Shown: piece by piece, positions 1 through 11,117 of the stretch
Position numbering within the stretch: position 1 is the stretch's first letter
How the letters are laid out: each line of letters starts with the position of its first letter
Assembly (NCBI GenBank): GCA_951394045.1
Contig: OX595993.1
Span: 2,480,001-2,544,000 of the forward strand
Origin: Nitzschia sp. DOCU1
Taxonomy: Eukaryota > Bacillariophyta > Bacillariophyceae > Bacillariales > Bacillariaceae
Reading direction: 5' to 3'
Length of the DNA: 64,000 nucleotides
Position numbers and translations under genes: made by a program
The notes under the pieces: model-generated
The model's input: only the letters and a program-made list of their open reading frames with translations
The model's database searches: none
Told to the model about the DNA's origin: nothing

Positions 1-677
1 TGCTGGTGCTGTTAGCAACGACTAGAATTTTGGGCCGCCGCTGATACGTATCATTCCAGACCAGCCGCTGTAACTTGTCCATCGTCATATAGTTTGTCTG
101 TTGCGACTTATGGTGCGAGCGCACGAGGCAACAAGAAACAGTTAGACTCGCCCCCAAATGGTTTCTGCCAAAGCGATAGTACTCACAATATCGAATCCAA
201 TATTATCCGGCTTCAAATCGCGATGCATAATATGATGCTTATGCAAATGCGCTACTGCCGACGCCAAATCAAAGGCCGCCCATAGTCGATCCACCGTCTG
301 TTGATGCCGTCGTTTCAAATCTTTGAGTTCTTGTGGCGAGACATTATCATGCCGACTACTTTCCAAAATAGCCTCGGCTTCTTGTCGATCTCGTCGGTCG
401 CTACTGCAACAAGGCTTGAAACATGATTGAAACAGGGATCGCCTTGGCACGATTCTTCCACTGAGAACATCTCTCCACTTTTGTAGTTTTGTTTCCAAAG
501 TATCATAGAGGCGATCCAAGATGATAAAATAGTAAGGATCGAATCGATCGCCGCTGGAAATGACCCGTAATTTGATTACGCTGGGGTGATAGGGGCAAAC
601 TGGATAGAATCCGTGTTTCCAGATTCAAATTGAGAATTCCTGGAAAGAGAGAGTCCGGGTTAATGGCATATCTTGCA
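1..677 (-). pseudogene. Protein kinase fragment (copy I), activation loop deleted
   Basis: On the minus strand this reads as the middle of a eukaryotic protein kinase: an LDRLYDTLE segment, then the catalytic loop HRDLKPDN with its Asp and Asn, followed by a GTGAGT intron donor. Against copy II (23246-24418) it lacks the pieces matching about 23516-23584 (helix after APE) and 23613-23853 (the exon carrying DLG and GSPRS, one intron and part of another). No glycine loop or VAIK lysine is present. A run of four G at 592-595 puts the N-side peptide ILNLNLETRILSSL out of frame with HPSVIKL. A functional kinase is not possible. The sequence runs off the left end. Confidence 0.8.
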
Positions 678-2975
678 TCTCCGGAATAGGGTCGCCGACA
701 ATGTGTAGTAATAAATTTGCGAGCGTCTGTCTGGTCAATGGGCGTTCGATGAGAGCCCAGCGCCTCGTCGCGTTGAAGAGTATTTTCTGGTTCTGTAGTT
801 ACATCCAAAATCTCACTCCCACTATCGTCCCCATTGCTACTCCTATGACTTGTAGCCAACGCCGTACCCCCCACCCCATGATCCGAGTTTGGCCGCTTCC
901 AACTATTCCATCGTTGTAGAGCGGCTACAGATGCCCGCTGCCGAACACTGATTTCAGGAATCGAGGAACGGGGCTTGGACAAGCGGGGGTTCACCAAGTT
1001 GAAACGATCGAACAAAGACTCCAGATCAGTCAAACGGAATGGCTTGGTAATATCATTCGTCGCTCCTGCAGCATCGGCAGACTTGAATTCCTCCAGAGTA
1101 TGCGTAGTGACAAATACGGTGCAGTCTTGAGGATTATGGGCAACGATTTTGTTGGAAGCTTCCATCCGCGACAAAACAGGCATCACCATATCCATGAAAA
1201 TAACGTCAACAAACGTTTGCGTAAGACAAACATCGACAGCCTGTTGGCCATTGTCAACAATGGTGATATACGTAACATTCGCGAGATTCAGAAATTGTCT
1301 TCCGCATAAAGAACATTCAAATTACGCACCACTGCGACTGCCTTGGTCTGCTGGTGCTGCGAAACAGTGGACTTTGCATCCTTTGGCTATGTACTGGATT
1401 CGTTCTGAGGTTCCAAGAAACTCTTCTTTCCCTCGCCTGCTGTACCTGACTCGTCGCGTGCTACCGTATTGGATTCGACCGCCTTGCCCGGAGCCGCATC
1501 CACAGCGCTTCGACGATTTCTCGTACTCAAACCTTCCAAGACGGCCTCAATGGCAATGGTTCGAAAAGGGTTTGGAGAAGAAACCTTTGGCGCCGACAGC
1601 TTCCGCTTGGGTCTTGTATTCGTCCAGAGCATGCGCTGAAACCAAAAGCACGAAAGCCGTGGGATCTCTCTCTACGATTGTCTTGATTGCTTCCATACCG
1701 ACCATAATCGAGACCTGCATATCCATGAATATGCAGGCGAAGGTCGACGTTGCGCAAATATCGACTGCCTTCTGGCCATTGTCCACAATCGTAATGCCGT
1801 CAATGCCCGCCCACCCCAACACTCTGGACAATACCTTTTGATTCACCAAATTGTCCCCGGCATACAAAACTTTGAGATCGCCCTTTGGGAGGTGCCAGCT
1901 TCATTTTCGATGCTTGTATTCCAGGTGGCCTGAGCTTTTCCTTTGGAGGGGTCGGAATGGGACTTTTCGAACGGGTGCCGCCTGGAACAAGTTGCCGTCT
2001 TGTTAAAATGATCATCAAGATCGTCAAAACTCAATCCTCCGTCCAACAAGGAAGTCAAGTCGATGGAGGGATTCACTGGGTCGGAATGGGACTTTTCGAA
2101 CGGGTGTCGCCTTGATCCGAGGCGGACCGAGCTAACGGCGATACAACGACGCTACCATCCGCCTTTTTCAAGGGCGCAAACAACCCGTCCCTGGTTTTGG
2201 ACTGATATCCGCTGGTCTTGGTGCAGCAGGTTTGTCTTCCAGTATGTTCGTGCCGGAGAGCGAGGCAAAGAGACCTCTTGTCGAAGGGGGCTCGCGAGGA
2301 CGAGTAGCCTGGGTTCGCGTACTTGTCGGCAACTCATCGCTGTCGTCTTGGACCGTACACTTTTTGTCTACCAATGAATCTCTATGAACCAATAGGGCGG
2401 CGAACAATCCATCAGGGGCGGCTCCTGCTTTGTCTGGAGCGCCCGATCCTTCTTCCTTTGCAACCGCGAGGGATGAAAATAATCCACCTTGAGCCGACGT
2501 CACTTGCGCAGATGGCAAAACATAGTTTTGGTCTTGGTGGTTTTGGTCGTGGTCTTGGCCTCGTTTTTTCCCGATTGGGCCTGTAGCCTGACCGCCCAAT
2601 GGTCGCGTCCAATTTAGAAGTCGCTTCAAAGTCATACAGACTTTCGTGCACCAAAAATCAAAGTGCGATTTTCCGTCCGGCCAGTTCCGGCTGCGGACGA
2701 GCTCGTACGCCTCATCCATGGAGGAGCATCGAGAGGCGTCCAATCCGAAGATTCTCACAACCTCGCCATTGAACGGAGCAGGTTCAGCCCGATTCGGATA
2801 GTACGAGAACGAATATTCGAAAATGGTTGCAGGCTGAAGCTTCCTCTTTACATCAAACACGTTGACGGGTATACCGATAAAAGGCAAGTCAACTGTGAAC
2901 TCAGTAACCTTCCGTGGCTCAGAATCAAGTCCAACCGTGCCTCCTATTCGATGCACGCTGAAGCCCACCCCGGTA
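678..2975 (-). pseudogene. Hybrid histidine kinase C-terminal module, tandem unit 1
   Basis: Reading from high to low coordinates: the end of an HATPase domain (GGTVGLDSEP, then TEFTVDLPF); a degenerate linker or receiver; a receiver domain (about 1547-1880) with phospho-acceptor in IFMDMQ, Ser in LLVSAH and Lys in FSKPF; and a second receiver (about 1030-1320) with MDMVMP, TTHT and TKPF. The first receiver has AGDN where AEDN is usual. Frame breaks occur at the AAAA run 1564-1567 and near 1290-1300, so neither receiver is continuous with its tail. There is no sensor, His box or N-terminal ATPase lobe. The unit is 2298 bp and is followed head-to-tail by unit 2. Confidence 0.75.
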
Positions 2976-3493
2976 TCTCCGGAATAGGGTCGCCGACAAT
3001 GTGTAGTAATAAATTTGCGAGCGTCTGTCTGGTCAATGGGCGTTCGATGAGAGCCCAGCGCCTCGTCGCGTTGAAGAGTATTTTCTGGTTCTGTAGTTAC
3101 ATCCAAAATCTCACTCCCACTATCGTCCCCATTGCTACTCCTATGACTTGTAGCCAACGCCGTACCCCCCACCCCATGATCCGAGTTTGGCCGCTTCCAA
3201 CTATTCCATCGTTGTAGAGCGGCTACAGATGCCCGCTGCCGAACACTGATTTCAGGAATCGAGGAACGGGGCTTGGACAAGCGGGGGTTCACCAAGTTGA
3301 AACGATCGAACAAAGACTCCAGATCAGTCAAACGGAATGGCTTGGTAATATCATTCGTCGCTCCTGCAGCATCGGCAGACTTGAATTCCTCCAGAGTATG
3401 CGTAGTGACAAATACGGTGCAGTCTTGAGGATTATGGGCAACGATTTTGTTGGAAGCTTCCATCCGCGACAAAACAGGCATCACCATATCCAT
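2168..3493 (-). other. Chimeric ORF made by the tandem duplication junction
   Basis: A 441-codon frame runs from the second receiver of unit 2 (MDMVMP...TKPF) through a Ser-rich tail ending in RRPYSGD. It then passes directly into the HATPase end of unit 1 (TGVGFSVHRIGG...) and on to a Pro/Ala-rich linker. The join lies at about 2975. In unit 2 and in copy II the same receiver tail instead continues into other sequence, so this order receiver -> ATPase exists only because of the duplication. No ATG or promoter was identified; expression is unknown. Confidence 0.6.
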
Positions 3494-5273
3494 GAAAATA
3501 ACGTCAACAAACGTTTGCGTAAGACAAACATCGACAGCCTGTTGGCCATTGTCAACAATGGTGATATACGTAACATTCGCGAGATTCAGAAATTGTCTTC
3601 CGCATAAAGAACATTCAAATTACGCACCACTGCGACTGCCTTGGTCTGCTGGTGCTGCGAAACAGTGGACTTTGCATCCTTTGGCTATGTACTGGATTCG
3701 TTCTGAGGTTCCAAGAAACTCTTCTTTCCCTCGCCTGCTGTACCTGACTCGTCGCGTGCTACCGTATTGGATTCGACCGCCTTGCCCGGAGCCGCATCCA
3801 CAGCGCTTCGACGATTTCTCGTACTCAAACCTTCCAAGACGGCCTCAATGGCAATGGTTCGAAAAGGGTTTGGAGAAGAAACCTTTGGCGCCGACAGCTT
3901 CCGCTTGGGTCTTGTATTCGTCCAGAGCATGCGCTGAAACCAAAAGCACGAAAGCCGTGGGATCTCTCTCTACGATTGTCTTGATTGCTTCCATACCGAC
4001 CATAATCGAGACCTGCATATCCATGAATATGCAGGCGAAGGTCGACGTTGCGCAAATATCGACTGCCTTCTGGCCATTGTCCACAATCGTAATGCCGTCA
4101 ATGCCCGCCCACCCCAACACTCTGGACAATACCTTTTGATTCACCAAATTGTCCCCGGCATACAAAACTTTGAGATCGCCCTTTGGGAGGTGCCAGCTTC
4201 ATTTTCGATGCTTGTATTCCAGGTGGCCTGAGCTTTTCCTTTGGAGGGGTCGGAATGGGACTTTTCGAACGGGTGCCGCCTGGAACAAGTTGCCGTCTTG
4301 TTAAAATGATCATCAAGATCGTCAAAACTCAATCCTCCGTCCAACAAGGAAGTCAAGTCGATGGAGGGATTCACTGGGTCGGAATGGGACTTTTCGAACG
4401 GGTGTCGCCTTGATCCGAGGCGGACCGAGCTAACGGCGATACAACGACGCTACCATCCGCCTTTTTCAAGGGCGCAAACAACCCGTCCCTGGTTTTGGAC
4501 TGATATCCGCTGGTCTTGGTGCAGCAGGTTTGTCTTCCAGTATGTTCGTGCCGGAGAGCGAGGCAAAGAGACCTCTTGTCGAAGGGGGCTCGCGAGGACG
4601 AGTAGCCTGGGTTCGCGTACTTGTCGGCAACTCATCGCTGTCGTCTTGGACCGTACACTTTTTGTCTACCAATGAATCTCTATGAACCAATAGGGCGGCG
4701 AACAATCCATCAGGGGCGGCTCCTGCTTTGTCTGGAGCGCCCGATCCTTCTTCCTTTGCAACCGCGAGGGATGAAAATAATCCACCTTGAGCCGACGTCA
4801 CTTGCGCAGATGGCAAAACATAGTTTTGGTCTTGGTGGTTTTGGTCGTGGTCTTGGCCTCGTTTTTTCCCGATTGGGCCTGTAGCCTGACCGCCCAATGG
4901 TCGCGTCCAATTTAGAAGTCGCTTCAAAGTCATACAGACTTTCGTGCACCAAAAATCAAAGTGCGATTTTCCGTCCGGCCAGTTCCGGCTGCGGACGAGC
5001 TCGTACGCCTCATCCATGGAGGAGCATCGAGAGGCGTCCAATCCGAAGATTCTCACAACCTCGCCATTGAACGGAGCAGGTTCAGCCCGATTCGGATAGT
5101 ACGAGAACGAATATTCGAAAATGGTTGCAGGCTGAAGCTTCCTCTTTACATCAAACACGTTGACGGGTATACCGATAAAAGGCAAGTCAACTGTGAACTC
5201 AGTAACCTTCCGTGGCTCAGAATCAAGTCCAACCGTGCCTCCTATTCGATGCACGCTGAAGCCCACCCCGGTA
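2976..5273 (-). pseudogene. Hybrid histidine kinase C-terminal module, tandem unit 2
   Basis: Exact-looking second copy of 678-2975 (offset 2298). It has the same domain order and the same frame breaks (AAAA run 3862-3865), so it was copied after the module had decayed. The high-coordinate edge (about 5273) joins the tail of the TspO-like gene. The low-coordinate edge joins the HATPase end of unit 1, which creates a new fused reading frame (2168-3493). Confidence 0.75.
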
Positions 5274-6177
5274 CTGATGAATAAACCGATACTCATCTTT
5301 CCCCGCCACCTTGCCGCTCGTTGCCGCACAAAGAGCCGCTCCGGCTAGACTGAGCGTTTGTTGGAGTTGCGCACCATACACGCCCACTGTCTTTGGATCT
5401 TCCTTACGAGTTTCCTCGATGCGTTGCCCTAATCCCGAAGCCACTGCCGACAAGGCCCAGGCAATGACACTTCCATAGATGGGTGCACGGCGCAAGACGG
5501 TCGTGGTGACGCCCAAGATTGTTGCCGCTACAACGGACACATGACCCATCCAAGCGACTGATTTCGCGGAAACGTCATCATCCAAGGCATACATGCCATT
5601 CAAATTGACCAAGGACGAGGCTGTCGTCCATCCAAAATGAAGTGTCAAGGGCAAGAAATTCATCCAATAGTCCTTGTTAGAAATGGTATCAGACGCCGAA
5701 GTAAATGCGTCATGGCAAAGTGAAAGCGAAATTGCAATTCCTGTCAAGTTGAGAGCCGAGATGTACTTGAAATAGCCTTGATTGTACTTTGGTCGAAAGG
5801 ATGCGGTCCAGAGGGATTGAAAGCATTGTGCCATGACATAGGGTCCCGTCACTTTGCGAATGATTGGAGCCAATCCATCTTGTTCGGACAATCGAAGTTG
5901 CGATCCCACCATGAGCAATTGTCCCAGTGGAAAGGGAGGTATCGTTTTCCCTCTTCAGATTGTGGGCGACGCAGGTCCCGATGAGCTGTCCTTGGACGCC
6001 AACTTCGAATGGAAGAGATGTATTGTTGACAACGCTGGCATGGCTAGTAAGGTGCGAAACCTGGCGATAATCAGTCGTGGGCGCCTGCAACAGTTCGGTG
6101 ATGCTAGCCAATGCGGTCGTCAAGAGATTGGGCGACGAATCAACTGCTGCTAAACTCGTTCGGCCCCTACGTTTCAC
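5274..6177 (-). pseudogene. Multi-pass membrane protein, TspO/MBR-like (copy I)
   Basis: Minus-strand reading frames encode several hydrophobic segments, including YWMNFLPLTLHFGW, VAWMGHVSVVAATILGV, IYGSVIAWALSAVA and LSLAGAALCAA. The Trp-rich spacing and five-helix look recall the TspO/MBR-related proteins common in diatoms, but I rate that only as likely. The N-terminal part (from MKRRGRTSL at about 6177) and the membrane part lie in different frames, with the switch at the TTTT run 5945-5948. The C-terminus runs into the histidine kinase module without a stop. Copy II differs by a few bases, for example MAQCF against MAECF. Confidence 0.45.
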
Positions 6178-6439
6178 CGTCCCGGCGTCTTTTCGTCCTT
6201 CTTGCCTGTCCTAGTCGATTATTCGACGATTCCATGTCGACGGCAGTGATACGATCGCCGCGGTTTGCTGCTGGCAAGGCAATGGATTTGTCTAAATAGG
6301 TTCTAGGACGTTCACGCCGAAACTTGGGCGCAGACAGCGATGAACGATCGATTTCACCCTTTTGGTTCTTCGCAGACGGCGAGGCACCGTGTCGTAAGTC
6401 TTTCTTCTGTTTCTTGAGACAAACTAGGGTACGTCGAAC
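6178..6439. other. Spacer without a recognisable gene
   Basis: Between the TspO-like gene start and the Tudor/AT-hook fragment. Only short frames are present and no motif was recognised. The same sequence occurs at 27611-27872. Confidence 0.4.
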
Positions 6440-6990
6440 TCGTCTTCAATCTATCGAGGCCTGCCAGGTTTCTTCTTGAGAAAAATGAGGGATGCGTCCA
6501 ACGCGTCGTCTACCATCTCAATCTTCCACCTCAATCTTTCGAAGCCGGCCACGTTTTGTGTGGCTGCTCTCCAAATGCAACTGCTTGGTTTGGGGAATGG
6601 CATCCAGAAACGAATCACTCTTTCGCTTGCGGCGGCCGATATCATGAATTTAATCCGCTTGCTCTGAGAATGTTCCGCCGTATTTTCACTGCTTTGATGA
6701 TGATTGCCATCTCCAGCGTTTGCTGACATATCCTTGGTTTCATCAGCTTGGATAAACTCCAGCAGCTGGTCAGGCTCCAAGTCCTCTTTATCGCTATCCC
6801 TCGACGGTATAGTATGGGCTCTCCTCGGTCGGCAATCAGATGACTTGTAAAAGGTGGTTCCAAGCTTAAGGAAGTAGCATCGTCGTTTTGTTGGGCGGGA
6901 TTCGACAAAGGCTTAATGGGATCAGAAGAATGAACTCGCGAACTACCTCGATTTCTGTCCGCTCGCAAGGGAGGGGCAAGCAAAGCTCAG
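6440..6990 (-). pseudogene. Tudor-like/AT-hook gene fragment (copy I)
   Basis: Pieces in different minus-strand frames parallel the better-kept gene at 19229-20435. These are LGTTFYK, then KEDLEPDQLLEFIQADE (a Tudor-like EDGD...EL repeat common in stramenopiles), GDGNHHQSSE, WKIEMVDDALDASLI and a terminal KKPGRPR AT-hook-like run. The middle of the Tudor-like fold (NFAKHGLFKGKV in the paralogue) is missing. Several frame changes show it is decayed. Role if intact: chromatin or histone binding (family inference). Confidence 0.5.
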
Positions 6991-7025
6991 CATCTGTAAA
7001 TGGCGGCAAATTCGAACTCGTAGCA

Positions 7026-7979
7026 ACTTGCCGTCGGAGACGGTGACCACCTTCCAAAACCAAGCAGTTGAGAGGAGCTACTTCGAGCGGGGCGTTGCAA
7101 TAGTGTCTGGGTCAAGAGTCGGCGCAGAAGGTTGTAGTCCTAGAAGAAACTTTTCGTGCTTGCAAATTCCAGAGCAAATCCAAAAGGTTGTAGTCATATA
7201 AAGATCAGAAATGTTGGAGAACACCTCAAAGACATCCTGGGCAATGGGTGGGAGCAGTTTCAGTAATGGCATAAGTTTCGAAAGTCACCCGACGATATCG
7301 CCAATGAAGCAGGCGGGAATGGCAGGAGATACCACTGGAGACGCGCCGAGGTGGGACTCGAATTGGGTTGATACGCTGCTATCAATTGCGGGAAGTTGAT
7401 CGACGAGTTTTCATCCAGAGCAATCTTTTTGCCACGGCAAATGAAGAAGCGGTTGAACCAGCTTCGGATTACCTTCTTCGTAGAGCGGTTCTCCATGGCG
7501 ACCAATTCGGTCACGATTTTCTACAGGGTACCGACACAGTGATCAGGAATAATGTCGAATTGGATCGTGACGAAAGCAATGGTGATCTTACCTTCCTGAT
7601 GTACTCCACGGCATTTTCTTTGTCCGACAAGGGCTCCTTCTTGGGCAGGGTAACAAAAGACCAGTCCTCGCGGTAGGCACGCAAGTGCTTCTTTTGAATG
7701 TCGTCGAAAAGCTTTTCACGCAGCATAATCCCATCGTTGGTGAGTTGCTCCGATGCATCCACCAGAAACCCGCTTCGTAGAGAAAGAATCTGCTCCGTCA
7801 ATTCCAATACGTCCGCCAGTCCGATCAAATCTTGGTGCCGCGCTGAGTCGTCTTGCAGCCCTTTGTCCGACGTTTGAAATAACTTTTTCTTGTCTGAAAA
7901 CTTCAGATAATCTTCCAAACACTCTTGCAGGACCTTGACGCAAGTATTCCAAATCGAGGCTCGCCGCACCTCAACCTCG
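7026..7979 (-). pseudogene. VPS50: VPS50/syndetin (EARP subunit) fragment with introns (copy I)
   Basis: Exon 7592-7979 (acceptor CTACAG at its start, donor GTAAGA at its end) encodes a helical region. Its pattern LADVLELTEQILSLRSGF...LREKLFDDIQKKHLRAYR matches the C-terminal half of VPS50/CCDC132, a tether subunit of the endosomal recycling EARP complex. A 71-bp intron (7521-7591) and a 48-bp exon (7473-7520) follow in frame. Further down, LKLLPPIAQDVFEVFSNIS (about 7190-7250) matches the conserved KPIAFDV region of VPS50, but this part carries an in-frame TGA at 7285-7287 and needs a frame change. The N-terminal two-thirds is absent. The family call rests on remembered family patterns, not a search. 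Confidence 0.55.
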
Positions 7980-8137
7980 CTGTAGATAACCATTATATAT
8001 TACCGCAGCGTAGGACTCGGACCCCAAGGAATCTGTGGCGTGCTCATTGTGCCATGTGAATAAAGAAACGAACATTCGTCAGCTGCCAACAGAGCTTGTG
8101 GTAAATCGCCGGTAAGAGATTCCTCGATGACTCAAAA

Positions 8138-9220
8138 TCAAAGCATAGTCTCCAACTTTCGTATCCAAACGCGCCTCTTTGGCAGATCCATGTAGGTTTT
8201 CGTGCTTAGAGCCAACATCACCTTGTCATACTTGGAATCGTCTTGCTTCATAGCTGAGTCGGTCGGATTCAGCAACACCACACCAAAGGACTTTTGAGCT
8301 TGCATCATGAGTGCTGTGTGGATGCTCGTACAAAACGCCTTGGAGATTTCGTTGTTGTCTTGTCGTTCTATCAGCAAGAGGGCTTGCACCAAACTCTATT
8401 CCGAAGTTCGGAAAGACACTCCGGTCGAGAGGTGGCGGGTATTACAAGACACCCCCGGAGTTCATCGACTACATCCATTTTGCTTGCCTCGTCGCCATCT
8501 TCATCTTGCTCATCCTGGTCCCCATTAGCATTCGACTCGACATTTTCGTCGTCGTCATCCCCATCACCTTCTTTGTCTTTACCCGGAGAGTCTTCGTTGG
8601 ATGCAGCATCGTCTTCGTCCTCTTCGTCGTCTCCATCGCGTTTGCGTTTGGCAGACTTTTCCTTTCCGGTTTGACGACGAGCTTTGACGGATGGATTGGA
8701 CAGGGCAGAACCATGAGATGCCGTTTCCAATTCTTCTACTCGACAAATACGGCAAAGACTACGACTTGGGTCAATGACTTTCTTTGGCTTGCGTTTGGAA
8801 TCGCCGTCCTCATTCGTCCCCTTCAAAGTCATCACCATCCGGATGGCAGGAAGGAAAATGAATCCATCCGTCACGCGATTCACACTTCTGCAAATCAAGT
8901 CTCTTTTCGTTACAATCAAAATAAACGCTCTCGATCTTGGCAGGATGTTTGGTCTCTTCTTCGGTTTCTTCTGTTGCGTCCACTTGATCTGTGCCTGCCC
9001 TTTTTGTTGACGATTTTTTCTTGCACGACGCTGGATTGGTAGCAGTTGTGTACAACCGCCGCTTAAGGAGTTCTTGCCTTTGATGAAAACCATCCTGGAC
9101 AATACCAGGGATCGTTATTTTTTCAAGCGAGTCTCGACTTGATCCCTTGGGGACAAAATCGCAATGATGGACATGTGGACACCCATCACCATAGACAAAC
9201 CACCACAAACTTCTTGGCAA
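8138..9220 (-). pseudogene. PHD-like acidic nuclear protein, disrupted (copy I)
   Basis: Minus strand. An N-terminal frame begins WWFVYGDGCPHVHHCDFVPKG, where copy II has CCDGC (PHD-like). It then continues through a Lys/Glu-rich stretch to DGDDFEGDE. The next frame carries a CRIC-like Cys pair, a KRKR basic block and a long Asp/Glu run, ending in WIRKLETML. The two frames are separated by one surplus base near 8816. Copy I also lacks 121 bp at 8393/8394 relative to copy II, a second frameshift. The first Cys of the CCDGC motif is lost here (YGDGC). Not functional as it stands. Confidence 0.55.
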
Positions 9221-10406
9221 TAAAATGTATCCCCATCATGACCCAATCAATCAACGGCAAAGAGGAAGGAACGAGGGCTGGATCTGGGGTGTCTTCCTTT
9301 GTTACACTTTTGGATCGATGACGAGAAGGAATACTTGCAAGCGAGGGAGTCGATGGGGGCAAGGGTTCCAACAATTTGACTTGCATCGTCGATGGTTTTG
9401 TTTTGGGTCTTCACTCTTGCCGCTCTTGGCGTCTCCTCATTCCACCGTAGTCGCTAGAGTAGCCTTTTTAGCGGCAATTGCTACTAGAAGTCGACCTTGG
9501 AGATGCTCGGGGAGATCGGAGAGCACGTTCCGAAGCGAAAGGCGCTGGAGTGGGGACTGGTGATGAGGCACGTTCCTTGCCGCTGCTTCGGCGGTGGGTG
9601 AAATGGCAATGACATAAGGATCTGACTCCACTCGACCAGGAGTGGACCTATATAAGTTGACAATCCTCTCCCTCGTCGCTAGCTTGGCAATACGTTTCAA
9701 ATCCATCCTATCCTCGTCGGGATTAGATCTTGTGTGACTGCAGCCCCGCATAGAGAGCCGTTGTCCGCACCGTACGGGGCCGCAGATTCTACCAATCCGT
9801 GTCAGCAAAAAAGGCAGCGGGCAAGGCATTTGCTCTTTCATTTACAGGTGCTCGGCATCTCGAATGAAAAATGTCAAAAGGTTGAAAAGAGGGATTCTTG
9901 GAGCGGGTCGGTACCGGTGTTTTGCTCGACATACTGGATGACATCTTGGAATTGCTCGGCGCCGAGGACTTGCGCGAGGCATACTGGATGGTTCCGACAT
10001 AGTTGCTCAAGGACCGTTTCCCTTTTCTGGAATCAACACGAACAGGAGCCTTTCAGTCTGTCTTGTCTGCATCCATAATCCAAGCCGGATCTGTCGTCGT
10101 CTTTTCCTTCCAGGTACAGTACCCACTAGTGCATAGTAGAGCATTGTCGCTGCTATGGCCTCTGCCGCCCCGCCTTTTGCCTGCATGACAAAAAATGTCC
10201 GAGCCACGGGGAGATGATAGTAGTTCCACCATTTTAAAAGTCAAAGTACTCCAAGATGCAAAGATTTCATCCACTCCATAAAATAAACATAAATGAACGA
10301 CAAGATCGAGCGACGCTAACGGATCTGGGAGATTCTGCATGCTAATCTCGAAGCAGCCGGAATTGGCGGGAGAGATAGAAGACGAGTCCTTTCCCCAAAC
10401 CGCCAT
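9221..10406 (-). other. Unrecognised gene remnant(s), minus strand (copy I)
   Basis: Three frames look protein-like but I cannot name them. At about 10250-10406: MAVWGKDSSSIS...LPDPLASLDLVVHL. At about 9877-10035: VLEQLCRNHPVCLAQVLGAE then FQDVIQYVEQNTG, helical and ending in a stop. At 9437-9841: a Leu/Arg-rich stretch. The order suggests one multi-exon or frameshifted minus-strand gene starting at 10406. Copy II (30190-31427) has the same structure with small indels around 31130-31200. Confidence 0.3.
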
Positions 10407-11117
10407 TTGATGGTCATTTCATTTCATGATCCAAAGAGAGATCATTTCATTGTTTCGAAGATCCAAAGTGGTCTGACGTGCGTGCGATCGTCGAATGACT
10501 GAAGGTGGTAGAAAGCTTCATAGGTTCCTACACCACCTATTAGCATATGAATCCATATTAGTGACGTAGTGAGATGGAAACGCGCGGATCCAACGCGCGC
10601 TACACAAAGATTCCTTCGACACGATGAGCCTTTTGCTATTGCACAACTTTTGTTGACTTCTCTCTCGATGAGGCAGCAGCAACAACAACATGGCTGTCAA
10701 TAGTACCAATGTAGGCGGGGCTGCGACTTTGGATCTATGATACAAGGTGGCGTCAAGTCGGTATTTGGATTTCGAAGAGTCAAAAGGTCATGATTGCGCA
10801 CTGACTGCACATGTGCAAGTCGATTTGATCAAAGGGAAAGATCCAGCTCGAGAGATCAAGCCGCGAAACCATGGCGTCGTTACGATTTGTTGCTTTGGAC
10901 TATACTATCTATTGTTGATCAAACGCTCCAAGAACTGGAATCGGATCAAGACTTTCAGGCGACGAGACGGCAGTTTCAGACAGTAAGTTGGGCTCGAGAG
11001 AATGACTAAAGAAGAACGGACCAAACGGCGACGTGCAAAAGACGAATTTGAGAATTCTTTCCCAACGTTTGCAATCTCGTTCGGATAGCAAGGGAAATCC
11101 GGCTTGATTTGCAACTT
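10407..11117. other. Probable divergent upstream region of the Cys-rich gene (copy I)
   Basis: There is no convincing gene. Short frames exist on both strands: a Leu-rich signal-like stretch on the minus strand near 10680, and a plus-strand hydrophobic stretch GVVTICCFGLYYLLLI near 10870-10920 that could be an upstream exon. A GTAAGT donor follows at 10982. Because the Cys-rich ORF has no signal peptide at its first ATG, an upstream coding exon here is plausible but unproven. Confidence 0.3.

Noticed and set aside
1149..1841. 230-codon plus-strand frames (also 3447-4139 and 24890-25582)
   Set aside because: They lie antisense to the receiver domains, whose protein motifs on the minus strand are clear.
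8311..9042. 243-codon hydrophobic plus-strand frame
   Set aside because: Mirror of the Asp/Glu-rich minus-strand protein: GAN-rich codons read backwards give Val/Phe/Ile/Ser runs.
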